Below are positions 1-9,235 of a DNA stretch of 64,000 nt, piece by piece (position 1 is the stretch's first letter; every line of letters begins with the position of its first letter). The position numbers and the translations under genes were made by a program. A model generated the notes under the pieces. The model was not told the DNA's origin. It ran no database searches and saw only the letters and a program-made list of their open reading frames with translations. The stretch covers positions 62,001 through 126,000 of the forward strand of contig JAPPHZ010000029.1 of NCBI GenBank assembly GCA_028820935.1, given 5' to 3'. The stretch is from a bacterium (GTDB lineage: Bacteria > Actinomycetota > Acidimicrobiia > Spongiisociales > Spongiisociaceae).

Positions 1-49
1 CGCCAGACAGGTTCAAAATCCGGTGTATATCCCACGCATCGGCTCCTAT

Positions 50-706
50 TCAGTAACGGATGCGCTTTTCGAGGGTCCGGAAGATGCGCCCCAACCCGAC
101 TCCGACCGCGACGTACAGCACCGCGGCCGTGGTGAAGAACTCGAAGGGCAACTGGTAGAACTGCACGAGTTGCTGGCTGGTGCGCATCAGTTCAGCGACG
201 CCGAGGACTGAGACCAGGGCCGACCCCTTCACAAGGCCTATGTACTCGTTGCCTATCGCGGGCAGCACGATCCTGACGGCCTGCGGGAATTGCACGTCCG
301 TGAAAACCCGCACCGGACTGAGGCCGAGAGCAACTGCCGCCTGGCGCTGTGTGTGCGGGATTGCCTCCATGCCGGAGCGATAGATCTCCGCCAGGTAGGC
401 CGACGACTGAATGGTCATCACCACGATGCCAGCTGTGATCGGCGACAGCTGGATGTTGAATGCCACGGTGACGCCGAAGTACAGCCAGATCAGGAAGGCG
501 ATAAGCGGCAGTCCACGAAAAATACTGATATAAGTGACGGCCAGCAGCCGGAACGGCTGGAACCGCGAGCCGCGGAACAGCGATACAACGAGGCCCACTG
601 CGAGGCCGGACAACATAGACACCGTGGAGATATAGATGGTCAGCGCCAGCGCCGTCATGATTCGCGGACCGCTGGCCACGACCGTCTCTAGTTGGAACTC
701 CAGCAT
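50..706 (-). CDS. Polar amino acid ABC transporter permease (HisM/GlnP type)
   Basis: This 218-residue protein is an inner-membrane permease of a polar amino acid ABC importer. It has about five hydrophobic segments, and the cytoplasmic EAA-type loop that contacts the ATPase is visible around residues 120-150 (QAAVALGLSP followed by FPQAVRIVLPAIGNEYIGL). Its length is normal for HisM/GlnP-type permeases. It is the third gene of a minus-strand set with the ATPase at 833-1600 and the binding lipoprotein at 1635-2525. A 107-bp inverted-repeat element (730-836) fills the gap to the ATPase gene and may affect coupling of expression. Only one permease is present, so a homodimer is likely. The transported amino acid cannot be read from sequence. 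Confidence 0.9.
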   Translation of the reverse strand: MLEFQLETVVASGPRIMTALALTIYISTVSMLSGLAVGLVVSLFRGSRFQPFRLLAVTYISIFRGLPLIAFLIWLYFGVTVAFNIQLSPITAGIVVMTIQSSAYLAEIYRSGMEAIPHTQRQAAVALGLSPVRVFTDVQFPQAVRIVLPAIGNEYIGLVKGSALVSVLGVAELMRTSQQLVQFYQLPFEFFTTAAVLYVAVGVGLGRIFRTLEKRIRY

Positions 707-729
707 TTACACGCGCCTTGGGGGACTCC

Positions 730-836
730 CTAGGAGGGTGCTGAAATAGACGGGGATGGGTTGGCCCGCGATGCCTTGAGCTCGGGTCTCATTTCCGGAA
801 AACGGGCCAACTGGACATTTTTCAGTACCCTCCTAG
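730..836. mobile_element. MITE-like element, family A, copy 1 (107 bp)
   Basis: The element has imperfect terminal inverted repeats: left CTAGGAGGGTGCTGAAA and right TTTCAGTACCCTCCTAG, which are complementary except for one base. It is bounded by CTAG on both sides and encodes nothing. A second copy of identical length lies at 25538-25644 and a truncated copy at 31877-31953. The stop codon of the ATPase gene (minus strand, 833-835) lies inside the right-hand CTAG. The size, inverted ends and several copies suggest a non-autonomous IS derivative; no matching transposase was found in the window. Confidence 0.75.
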
Positions 837-1600
837 TTAAGGAGGTGGGCCAGAAACTCCTGTGTGCGAGGCTCCTTGGGGTTGTTGAAAAGAGTGTCCG
901 GTCCGCCCTCCTCCACGATGTCCCCCTCGTCGACGAAGAGGATGCGGTCGCTGGAGTGCCGGGCGAAGCTCATGTGGTGCGTCACGACGACCATCGTCAT
1001 GCCGCCTTCCGCCAGCCGCTGCATCTCTTGCACGACCTCACCGACGAGTTCAGGATCGAGAGCCGCCGTGATCTCGTCGAACAGCATCAGACGCGGCTCC
1101 ATTACCAGCGCCCTTGCAATCGCCACTCGCTGCTGCTGGCCGCCCGACAGCGTATGGGGGTGGTTGTCGACCTTGTCCTTGAGCCCCACGTGCTCGAGTT
1201 GCTCGAGGCTGCGCTCACGCGCTTCGTCCTTCGACATCCCAAGCACCCGCATCGGCGCGAGCATCACGTTCTCGACTGCGGTCTTGTGCGGGAAGAGGTT
1301 GAACTGCTGGAACACGATCCCGATATGCGTGCGCAGTTGCCGCAGTTGGGGGTTGCCCCGCAGGCGCAGGCCACGACGCCGCGCGATGGGGACGTAGTCC
1401 GTTCCCTCGAAGATGACCTGCCCCTCGTCAGGTTGCTCGAGCAAGTTGATGCACCGCAGGAGCGTACTCTTACCCTTCCCGCTCGGACCGATCACAGCCA
1501 CGGCCTCACCGCGCCGGACCGTGAGGTTGAGTCCCCGGAGGACATGCAGGCTCCCGAAAGACTTATGGAGGTTATTCACCTCCAGAACGACATCGCTCAT
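833..1600 (-). CDS. Polar amino acid ABC transporter ATP-binding protein (GlnQ/HisP type)
   Basis: This 255-residue cytoplasmic ATPase energises the amino acid importer. The Walker A motif is GPSGKGKST near residue 40, the Q-loop is in GIVFQQFNLFPH, the signature is LSGGQQQR, and Walker B runs into FDEITAALDPE. The variant K in Walker A and I after DE are mild departures from the usual GPSGSGKST and DEPT/DEVT. The length is typical for GlnQ. It starts at ATG 1600, 34 bp after the binding-protein gene. Its TAG stop lies in the terminal CTAG of the repeat element at 730-836. Confidence 0.92.
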   Translation of the reverse strand: MSDVVLEVNNLHKSFGSLHVLRGLNLTVRRGEAVAVIGPSGKGKSTLLRCINLLEQPDEGQVIFEGTDYVPIARRRGLRLRGNPQLRQLRTHIGIVFQQFNLFPHKTAVENVMLAPMRVLGMSKDEARERSLEQLEHVGLKDKVDNHPHTLSGGQQQRVAIARALVMEPRLMLFDEITAALDPELVGEVVQEMQRLAEGGMTMVVVTHHMSFARHSSDRILFVDEGDIVEEGGPDTLFNNPKEPRTQEFLAHLLN

Positions 1601-1634
1601 GGTCCTTCGATCGCCTGGCGCCCCCTACTGGCTA

Positions 1635-2525
1635 CTAGCCAGCGCCCGCGGCGGGCAACCCGGCGAGGTCTGCGGGGATGCCGCGCTCCTGGTTCCAGGC
1701 CAGCTTGAGGTTGCGAAGAGTGCCGTTGGCGGTGTAATAGGCGACCCAGTTGTTCAGCCAGGTGAGGAACTCGATGTCGCCGTAGCGGACCACGAACGAC
1801 CCCTGGTGGGTGCTTATCGCTCGCATCTGCCAAATAGTCGCCCGGGGATTGTTCTGCATATAGTCCCACGCGTCGCCCGTATCGGCGATCATGGCGTCGG
1901 CGCGGCCGGTCGCAACCTCCTCGAACGCCTGCGCTGACTCGAGCCCGCGATGCTGTGCCCGGGGGAAGCTGTTCTCCACGATGATCTGGTGGGCGCCGCC
2001 CAGAAGGAACGTGATGGTCCTATCGGGCTGGTTGAGGGCCACTATGACTTCGTCGAGGTTCTCTACTTCAAGCAGTTCGCTCTCGGCGTTGAGGACCAGG
2101 GCCTGGGGGTAGTACTCCATGGGATCTGTGAAGGTGACCGCAAACGCGCGCTCGGGCGTTCGAGTCATACCCTGGGTGATCATGTCGACCTGCCCGGTCT
2201 GGATTGCCGGTATGAGGGCGGTCCATTCCATGTCAACCCACTCAACGTCAACCCCGAGGTCTGCGGCGAGGATGTTGGTGACGTCTACGCCGTAGCCCAG
2301 TCGCTCCCCGGTATCGGGGTCGAGGAAGCACGTTCCCTTGTAGAGGCACTCGGCACCGACGCGCAGGGTGCCGCGATCCCTGATCCGATCGAGTGTGCTT
2401 TGCTCGGTGGCGCTACCTTCGTCGGTCGAAGCAGTATCTCCCTCCGCGCAGGCGGCGAGGATGACGGCCATAGCCACGACCAGCGGGATCAGCCGAACAG
2501 TTCGAAACCAGTTCGCAAACACCAT
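1635..2525 (-). CDS. Amino acid ABC transporter substrate-binding lipoprotein (family 3)
   Basis: This protein of about 296 residues captures a polar amino acid outside the membrane for the adjacent transporter. The N-terminus is a lipoprotein signal peptide with lipobox ILAAC, followed by a short acidic/Thr linker and a family 3 solute-binding domain (TLRVGAECLYKG, then GYGVDVTNILAADLGV and QVDMITQGMTRTPERA). I chose ATG 2525 because GAGGAGG lies about 6 nt upstream and the signal peptide follows directly; an upstream in-frame start at 2573 would add 16 residues without purpose. It is probably the first gene of the set that continues with the ATPase and permease. Confidence 0.9.
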   Translation of the reverse strand: MVFANWFRTVRLIPLVVAMAVILAACAEGDTASTDEGSATEQSTLDRIRDRGTLRVGAECLYKGTCFLDPDTGERLGYGVDVTNILAADLGVDVEWVDMEWTALIPAIQTGQVDMITQGMTRTPERAFAVTFTDPMEYYPQALVLNAESELLEVENLDEVIVALNQPDRTITFLLGGAHQIIVENSFPRAQHRGLESAQAFEEVATGRADAMIADTGDAWDYMQNNPRATIWQMRAISTHQGSFVVRYGDIEFLTWLNNWVAYYTANGTLRNLKLAWNQERGIPADLAGLPAAGAG

Positions 2526-2539
2526 CTCGGACCTCCTCA

Positions 2540-3039
<500 letters not shown>

Positions 3040-3393
3040 TACTCCTTTATCTCCCAACTAATCGAGTCTCCGGGGTAACCGGGGCGGTTCAGGCTTCGAT
3101 TTGACTTGCGGTTGTGTCAGCGGCAGGGCTCCGCCGAACCCGCCGCGCGTTGGGTAAGTACGGCGTTGCTTTGTTGGCAATGTCCGTGGTGATCTGGCCA
3201 ACTCATCGCCGAAGAAAGTGCCTAAGTCAAACCATAGGAGTTAGGCCATACCATTGGAGCTCGAAGGATGCTAGTCATCGAAGGTCAGGGTGATCCGCTC
3301 GTCAGGGCAATGTGAGTTGGCACAACTGAGGGGATCGTGGGTTGAGAAAGCCGTTCATGATGGTTCTCTCGAGGAGGCTATGCTCACGGCGAC
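3040..3393. other. Intergenic region without recognised gene
   Basis: I see no coding sequence, RNA gene or clear inverted repeat here. It separates the IS3 remnant from the ornithine-cyclodeaminase-like gene and has lower GC than the window average. It may hold the promoter of the gene at 3394 and further IS remains, but no motif is convincing. Confidence 0.4.
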
Positions 3394-4407
3394 ATGAGCG
3401 GCGGCGGTCGGGCCCCTCACGCAGAAGGGGACCAAGAGCAACCACATGATGTCGTCCGAGGATTGTTGGTTGCGTCGGCCGAGGAGATGGCCTCAGTCGT
3501 TTCGTTGGCGGACGCCGTCGAAATCCAGCGTCGGGCGTTCGTCGAATACTCCAGCGACCTCATCAGCAACCCTGCTCACACGGTCTTGGCGATTCCACAG
3601 GGTACAGCTGTGATTACGCCGGCGTGGCTACGCCGGACTGGAGATCTGGGACTCAAAGCCCTAACGGCCTATCCCGAGAACCCCAGGGGGGATCGACCGG
3701 CGAACCAGGCTGTCGTGGTGATGTTCGATGAGAGGACTGGCGCACCCGCGGCCGTTCTTGATGGCACCTGGATCACTGCAGTGCGAACGGGTGTTGCCGC
3801 TGCGCTTGGAGTGAGCGCCCTAGCACGAACCGATACAAGCTCTTTGGCGATGCTGGGGAGTGGTCCAGTGGCCTATTGGGCTGTGTTAGCGACGTGCCGG
3901 GTAAGGCCTATCGAGGCTATCCGCATCTGGAGTCGTGACATCACGAACGCAGAGAAACTGGCTGCCAGGCTCTCGCACGTCATCACGCAACAACGAATTG
4001 AGCCAGTCTCGACGATAGACAAGGCGGTTCGCGGCGCTGAAGCTGTCGTAACAGCTACGCCCGCGACTACAACCCTCATTGATGCCGAACATATCCATCC
4101 TGGTTCACACGTTTCGTCTCTTGGAGATTACGAACTTGGTTTGGGTTTGCTCGTTCGTGCTCGCGTTATTGTCGACTCCCTCGAAACGTGTTGGACTGAG
4201 GCACCAGAACTCGCCTCTGCTCAGAATGACTGCCATGCCGGTGAGGTTCACGTCGCTGGAGAATTGGGAGATGTGCTATCCGGACGGCGTGTTGGCCGGC
4301 GCACCCCAGAGGACATTACGGTCTTCAAGTCGACGGGGTTGGGATTCCAGGATGTCGCACTCGGGGGCGAGATCGTCCGACGAGTTCGTCAGGCCCGATC
4401 ACCATAG
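3394..4407 (+). CDS. Ornithine cyclodeaminase / mu-crystallin family protein
   Basis: This 337-residue cytoplasmic protein belongs to the ornithine cyclodeaminase/mu-crystallin family, whose members are NAD(P)-dependent cyclodeaminases, ketimine reductases or amino acid dehydrogenases. The family pattern is visible: a substrate region with GLKALTAYPENP and AAVLDGTWITAVRTGVAAALG (residues about 90-140), a Rossmann segment LAMLGSGPVAYWAV, then AVVTATPATTTLI and HVSSLGDYELGLG. The first about 25 residues look non-homologous, so an internal start is possible. The GC content is visibly lower than in neighbouring genes and an IS3 remnant lies just upstream, which suggests horizontal acquisition. 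The exact substrate is unknown. Confidence 0.8.
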   Translation: MSGGGRAPHAEGDQEQPHDVVRGLLVASAEEMASVVSLADAVEIQRRAFVEYSSDLISNPAHTVLAIPQGTAVITPAWLRRTGDLGLKALTAYPENPRGDRPANQAVVVMFDERTGAPAAVLDGTWITAVRTGVAAALGVSALARTDTSSLAMLGSGPVAYWAVLATCRVRPIEAIRIWSRDITNAEKLAARLSHVITQQRIEPVSTIDKAVRGAEAVVTATPATTTLIDAEHIHPGSHVSSLGDYELGLGLLVRARVIVDSLETCWTEAPELASAQNDCHAGEVHVAGELGDVLSGRRVGRRTPEDITVFKSTGLGFQDVALGGEIVRRVRQARSP

Positions 4408-4567
4408 TGCTGTTCCACACGTCACCATATCTCATTCTCGAGCTTCGGCTGGGTCGCTTGGTGTAGCAGGGTCCGCCCGAGGACCTGATTCCGCAGGCCG
4501 CGGAAACAAGAGCCTGAAGAGGTTCCTCGGCTCCATGCCTACCCCGTGACAGCGCAAAACCACTAGG

Positions 4568-5617
4568 ATGCCTGCCCGAGTAGCGGTAACGGCTACTCCA
4601 TCCCTGGACCAAGGTTGGCGGTATCGCATGATTCCCATAGCCCAGCAAGCCGGTAGTTCATCGGCCGCGTGCGCTGACAGTACGAGCTTCGTTTGCGACA
4701 CCGTTTACCAGTGGACCGGCAACGAGGCGGTGGCCGGGATAGCGGCGTGGCTCTTTGGACGCGGGTTGGTCCTCGCCCTGATCCTGGTGGGTGGGTGGTT
4801 GGTCTCCAGGGCCGTCAAGCGGGCGATCGAGCACTTCACGGAACGGATAGGCAGACCGGATCTGCGGGATGTGGGTCGTGATCCGGCTGCCAACGAGGAA
4901 GCGGAGACGGTCCGGGCAAAGGCCCGGGCCGAGACGCTGGCGGTGGTTCTCCGCAGCGTGGCCCAGACCACCATATGGGCGCTGACGGCGCTGCTGGCTC
5001 TCGGCCAACTCAATATCAACCTCGGGCCCCTGCTCGCCGGCGCCGGTGTGGTCGGTATAGCGATAGGTTTCGGTGCTCAGTCGGTGGTCAGAGACTTCTT
5101 GGCTGGGATCTTCCTGATGGTCGAGGATATCTACAGCGTGGGAGATGACATAGACTTCGGGCGGGGCCGGGGAACCGTGGAGAAGATAAGTTTGCGGTCC
5201 ACCTCGATCCGTACCCGTCAGGGCACCGTCTGGAATGTTCCCAACGGCAAGCTCGACTTCGTGGCCAACTACTCGCAGCTATGGGCCCGGGCGCAGATCG
5301 ATGTGGAGGTCCCGTACGACTGCGACCTCCGCGAGGCCATGGAGGTAATCCGCCGAGCCGGTCAGGAGATGTGGGAAGACCCGGAGTGGGGCGAGGACGA
5401 GCTCTCGGAGCCCCCCGAGGTCAAGGGCGTCCAGAACCTCGCCGAGTCCGGCATCTTCATCCGGGTCAGGGCCAAGACCCGGCCTTCCGTGCAGTGGAGG
5501 ACCGAACGGGAGTTGCGCCTACGCATCAAGGAAGGCCTCGATGCCGCCGGCATAGAGATGCCCTTCCCCCACCGGACCGTCATAATCCGCGGCGGGGATC
5601 CCGAGGGACGGGCCTGA
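4568..5617 (+). CDS. Mechanosensitive ion channel protein (MscS family)
   Basis: This protein of up to 349 residues is a small-conductance mechanosensitive channel that relieves turgor on osmotic down-shock. It has a hydrophobic helix near residues 60-80, a second near 135-150, and the pore-lining TM3 signature (LLAGAGVVGIAIGFGAQSVVRDFLAG). A beta domain follows (VGDDIDFGRGRGTVEKISLRSTSIRT, NVPNGKLD) and then the cytoplasmic alpha/beta vestibule. The alternative start ATG 4628 would give a shorter N-terminus; neither has a strong ribosome site. It appears to be a single-gene unit. Confidence 0.9.
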   Translation: MPARVAVTATPSLDQGWRYRMIPIAQQAGSSSAACADSTSFVCDTVYQWTGNEAVAGIAAWLFGRGLVLALILVGGWLVSRAVKRAIEHFTERIGRPDLRDVGRDPAANEEAETVRAKARAETLAVVLRSVAQTTIWALTALLALGQLNINLGPLLAGAGVVGIAIGFGAQSVVRDFLAGIFLMVEDIYSVGDDIDFGRGRGTVEKISLRSTSIRTRQGTVWNVPNGKLDFVANYSQLWARAQIDVEVPYDCDLREAMEVIRRAGQEMWEDPEWGEDELSEPPEVKGVQNLAESGIFIRVRAKTRPSVQWRTERELRLRIKEGLDAAGIEMPFPHRTVIIRGGDPEGRA

Positions 5618-5733
5618 GACCCCACCATCCTCGAGGGTGACCGGGAGAGAACGTCCCCCTTGCCCGAGCGGCGCCTGCCGCTGGTACCCGCACCTGCTGA
5701 TGGAGTTCGCCCGGTTCGGGCTGGGGGCCTGTT

Positions 5734-7086
5734 TCAGGAACGGGCCAGTAGCGAGTGTTGACCGAGCCGCGCGCGGCGGGCCAGCCGGCGGGCCGGCGAG
5801 CGGGACTGTTCGGCTACCTCGGTCGGGTCGACGTGGACCACCTCGCCTCCGGCTACGGACCTCGATCCGGCAACCCACACCTCGGCCACCTCGCGGGGGC
5901 CTGCGCAATAGACGACCGCCTGGAACGGATCGTGGATGTTGGCCAGGGTGGGGGATCGGCCGTCGAACACCACCAGGTCGGCCTGCTTGCCGGGTTCGAG
6001 GGAGCCGAGTTCGCCATCGAGGCGCAGGGCTCGGGCGCCCTCTATGGTCGCCATCACCAGCGCGTCCCGGGCGGAGAGAGCGGTCGCCTGGAGCCGGTCG
6101 ACCCGCTGGAGGAGGACGGCTAGCTTGATCGCCTCGAGCATGTCCTGGCGGTCGTTGCTGGCAGGACCGTCCACCCCGATACCGACCGGCACACCGCGCC
6201 GACGCAGGGCGGAGACCGGGCACACTCCGGACGCGAGGATCATGTTCGAGACCGGGTTGTGAGCCACCCCAACCTCGTGCTCGGCCAGCAGGTCCCGATC
6301 GCTCTCGTCCAACCACACGCAGTGGGCGGCGATGGTCGGACCGTCGAACAGGCCCAGACGGGCGCACTGCTCGATGGGTGACCGGCCCGTGGCGGCCCTC
6401 ACCGCGGTCACCTCCTCGCGGACCTCGTGGAGATGTATGTGGCTTCCGTGGTCGGCGGCCAGCATCACGGACTGCTCGAAGAGCCCCTCCGACTGCGCGC
6501 CCAGGAGCGCGATCCCGACCCGGAAGCGGGACAGGCGGCTACTCTCGCACGCTTCCCGGAGGGCGGCATGCTCCTCGAGGATGGCCGACACAGCGGCGCC
6601 TCTCCGATCCGCGGCGCCGAACGTGACCACGCCGCGCAGTCCCAGTTCATCCAAGGCCCGGACGACCCCGGGGGTGACGGGTTGGTCGGCCGGGTCGCAC
6701 ACGAACATGTCGCTGGCCAGCGTTATCCCGGTCCGTAGCATCTGTATCCCGGCCATGAGCGTGCCTACGTAGGCCGTCTCGTCGTCGTGATGGGGCGCGG
6801 TGGGGTTGACCACCGCCTCTATCCATTCCCAGAGCGTGTAGTCCTCGGCGATGCCTGTGAAGAGGGCCTCCGAGAAGTGTCCGTGGGTGTTGATGAAGCC
6901 GGGCGTGATGATGGAGTGGCGGTCTCCGTGGACCTTGTCGTCAGGATGGCGGCGCCGGAGTTCGTTCCAAGGCCCTACCTCGTCGATCAGGTCGTCGGAG
7001 ATGCGCACCGCCCCGTCCTCGATCATCTCCGGGGTCGACGAAGTGAGGATATAGCCCCCGCGGACCAGGATCCCCCGTTGGCTCAT
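5734..7086 (-). CDS. Amidohydrolase superfamily deaminase (cytosine/guanine deaminase-like)
   Basis: This 450-residue metal-dependent hydrolase of the amidohydrolase superfamily most resembles the SsnA/TrzN/AtzB/guanine deaminase group, which removes amino groups or chlorine from N-heterocycles. Metal ligands are visible: HxH at residues 68 and 70 (INTHGHFSEA), HLHEVREE, HCVWLDESD, and the Asp in GVDGPASND. Its start overlaps the stop of the nitrilase-fold gene by 4 bp, so the two are co-translated. Downstream of an NMT1-type ABC transporter, it probably works on the imported heterocycle. Creatinine, cytosine or a pyrimidine are possible substrates, but sequence alone does not decide. Confidence 0.85.
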   Translation of the reverse strand: MSQRGILVRGGYILTSSTPEMIEDGAVRISDDLIDEVGPWNELRRRHPDDKVHGDRHSIITPGFINTHGHFSEALFTGIAEDYTLWEWIEAVVNPTAPHHDDETAYVGTLMAGIQMLRTGITLASDMFVCDPADQPVTPGVVRALDELGLRGVVTFGAADRRGAAVSAILEEHAALREACESSRLSRFRVGIALLGAQSEGLFEQSVMLAADHGSHIHLHEVREEVTAVRAATGRSPIEQCARLGLFDGPTIAAHCVWLDESDRDLLAEHEVGVAHNPVSNMILASGVCPVSALRRRGVPVGIGVDGPASNDRQDMLEAIKLAVLLQRVDRLQATALSARDALVMATIEGARALRLDGELGSLEPGKQADLVVFDGRSPTLANIHDPFQAVVYCAGPREVAEVWVAGSRSVAGGEVVHVDPTEVAEQSRSPARRLARRARLGQHSLLARS

Positions 7087-7949
7087 CCGGACTCGCGAGG
7101 TGTATGAAAGTCGTAGAGGTCGGGTCCGGGCTTTACCAGGTCCTCGTACAGTTCCGGTCTGCGGGCCCGGAGCAGGCCGGGTATGGAGGAGAATGCCTTC
7201 GGCTCGACCATCGAGTCATCCTGCGCCCTCAGCCACTCCACCCGGTCGAGGTCCAGATTGGCCAGCAGCAACTCCTCGGTACCGGAGTTGACCAGCACGT
7301 ACTCGGGACCGGCGATCATGGCGGCGCCGACCTCGTCGCGCCAGATGTTGTTGGTCATGGCCACGTAGCAGAGGTTCTCTATGGCCCTTGCGCGGACGAT
7401 GGTCTGCCAGTTGTCAGTGAGCGAGGTGAAGCCGCCTCCCGCCGGGGACAGGATCACTTGGGCGCCTCGTAGCGCGAGCACCCGCGTGGGCTCGGGTATC
7501 CAAAGCTCCGAGCACACCACGATCCCCATGCGGACCCCGTCCATCTCGAACAGGGCCAGATCGGGGCCGGGCGCCACCCAGACCCTCGCTTCGTCGGGCG
7601 GGAGGGTGGCCGGATGCGCCCGCTCGTAGCGGAGCAACTGCCGCCCCCCGCGGTCCACTGCGTAGACCACGAGGCGGAAGTTCCCGTCGGCGCACCGCTC
7701 CATGCGGCTCCAGCACACGGAGATGTGGTGGTCCGCCGCCGCGGCCGCCATGGCCTCCGCCGCCTCGTACGTGTCCCGGGGCTTACCGAGCACCGGGCCC
7801 GGGTATCCCTCGGGGAAAAGGATCACGTCGGCCCCGAGATCGGCTGCCCGGGCGGCCAGCTCCACCGCCCGGGCAACGTTCACTTCTGCGTCGGGATTCA
7901 CCACCGTGCGCGGCTGCGCAACGGCGAGCCGGAGAGATCCCGCCGCCAT
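7083..7949 (-). CDS. Carbon-nitrogen hydrolase (nitrilase superfamily) with altered catalytic Lys
   Basis: This 288-residue protein has the nitrilase alpha-beta-beta-alpha fold, usual for amidases, carbamoylases and beta-ureidopropionases. The catalytic Glu47 (ILFPEGYPGP) and Cys146 (GIVVCSELWIPE) are present. The catalytic Lys, normally in a YxKxH motif, aligns with Arg110 in LLRYERAHPAT; the codon is CGG, so this is not a one-base misreading of an AAG codon. Activity may be changed or lost. It lies between the transporter and deaminase genes, 4 bp from the former and overlapping the latter. A role in opening or trimming the deaminated compound is inferred. Confidence 0.85.
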   Translation of the reverse strand: MAAGSLRLAVAQPRTVVNPDAEVNVARAVELAARAADLGADVILFPEGYPGPVLGKPRDTYEAAEAMAAAAADHHISVCWSRMERCADGNFRLVVYAVDRGGRQLLRYERAHPATLPPDEARVWVAPGPDLALFEMDGVRMGIVVCSELWIPEPTRVLALRGAQVILSPAGGGFTSLTDNWQTIVRARAIENLCYVAMTNNIWRDEVGAAMIAGPEYVLVNSGTEELLLANLDLDRVEWLRAQDDSMVEPKAFSSIPGLLRARRPELYEDLVKPGPDLYDFHTPRESG

Positions 7950-7953
7950 GTCC

Positions 7954-9156
7954 TTACAGCCCGATGGAGAAGTCGATGAACTCGTTGGTGACGAGGTCTT
8001 CCGGAGCGAGCCCGCTGACGTCCGCCTCGGTCACCTGGTCGATGATCGCCAGGAGCCCGACGACTCTGTCCATGTCGAAGTCGCCGAGGGTGTCGTTGTC
8101 ACCATTGCCCATGATGCCGAGTTCCAGCATCGTGGACACCGCGAAGTCAGCCACGCCTTGGGTGTAGATCCATCCGGTGTCGTAGACGTCCACCAACTCC
8201 AGGATCAACTGGTTGGTCGGATCCGGGTTGTTCAGGAAGTCCACGTGGGCCTGCTGGATGATGGGCACCACTTCCCGGAGGCAGTCAGCCCGGTCGGTGG
8301 CATCGGCAGCCCGGACACCGAGCGCCTGGAAGTACTCCTCGAAGCCGGTGTCGTGGATCAGTTGGGTCCGGACCGGCTTGCCCCACTCGGGCACCTCCAC
8401 CTCGTAGATGTAGGGCTCGGCGGTGGCGAACCCGGCCTCGGCGACCTCGCCGCCGGCGCCGATGAACGCGGCCGGCTTGGGCGCGTCGGTCAGGTCCATC
8501 TGGGACTCGTCCATGATCCCCTCGGCGATCCACCAGTCCTGGAACACGTCTGGGCGTCCGAGCAGGATGATCGCCCCTTCGTCCTTGAGATCGGCGATCT
8601 TGTCGACGTTCGGGTAGGTCTCCGGGTCCCAGTAGACCGCGAAAGCGCTCTTCTCGAACGTCGCCATCACGCTCACGACCGGGACGTCCGCATAGGTCGA
8701 CATGGCTTCGGTCGCCCGGACGAAGCCCATGAAGATGTCCTGGTCCTGGTACAGCAGCGACTGCACCGGCTGGAAGCCGACCGCGAAGCCGCCGATACGC
8801 ACCTCGATGTCGATGCCGGTGTCCTCGCCGCCCGCGACCAGCGGACCGCGGACGCTCTTGGCGTCGTTGTTGATCTCGTAACCGGGACCGACCAACTGGT
8901 AGATGCCGCCGTGCTCCGACTCGGGTTCCCAGTCGAGCTGGATCACGAGCGGGTCGGGGCAGACATCCGCCAGCGTCATCGCCGCAGCCTCTGTCGTAGC
9001 AGGCGCTGCGGTGGTGGCCGGCGCTGCGGTGGTAGCCGGGGCCGCCGTGGTGGCGGGGGCTTCCTCTTCGCCGCCGCACGCCGCTGCCACCAGCGACAGA
9101 GCGGCGATCAGGGCCAGCGTGGTAGCTGCCCTTCCTCCTATCCGATGTCTTCTCAT
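7954..9156 (-). CDS. ABC transporter substrate-binding lipoprotein (NMT1/THI5-like)
   Basis: This 400-residue secreted lipoprotein has lipobox VAAAC, then a low-complexity linker of repeated APATTA units (residues about 33-58), then an NMT1/THI5-type binding domain starting LVIQLDWEPESEHGGIY. Relatives bind thiamine pyrimidines, riboflavin, sulfonates or other aromatic ligands. AGGAGG lies about 6 nt before ATG 9156. It is followed at 9236-10824 by genes for a matching permease and ATPase, which lie upstream in transcription order. The neighbouring deaminase and nitrilase-fold genes suggest that the ligand is a nitrogen heterocycle. Confidence 0.87.
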   Translation of the reverse strand: MRRHRIGGRAATTLALIAALSLVAAACGGEEEAPATTAAPATTAAPATTAAPATTEAAAMTLADVCPDPLVIQLDWEPESEHGGIYQLVGPGYEINNDAKSVRGPLVAGGEDTGIDIEVRIGGFAVGFQPVQSLLYQDQDIFMGFVRATEAMSTYADVPVVSVMATFEKSAFAVYWDPETYPNVDKIADLKDEGAIILLGRPDVFQDWWIAEGIMDESQMDLTDAPKPAAFIGAGGEVAEAGFATAEPYIYEVEVPEWGKPVRTQLIHDTGFEEYFQALGVRAADATDRADCLREVVPIIQQAHVDFLNNPDPTNQLILELVDVYDTGWIYTQGVADFAVSTMLELGIMGNGDNDTLGDFDMDRVVGLLAIIDQVTEADVSGLAPEDLVTNEFIDFSIGL

Positions 9157-9235
9157 GTCGGCCTCCTTTCCGATCTTCCGTTGCTGCCTGTTCTATGGCT
9201 CCTGACCGCGCCCGATTCCGGTCGGATCCGCACGT

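Noticed and set aside
8285-9079. Long Arg/Gly-rich open frame opposite or within the NMT1-type binding-protein gene
   Set aside because: It is a high-GC shadow frame; the true gene in this region has lipobox, linker and family motifs.
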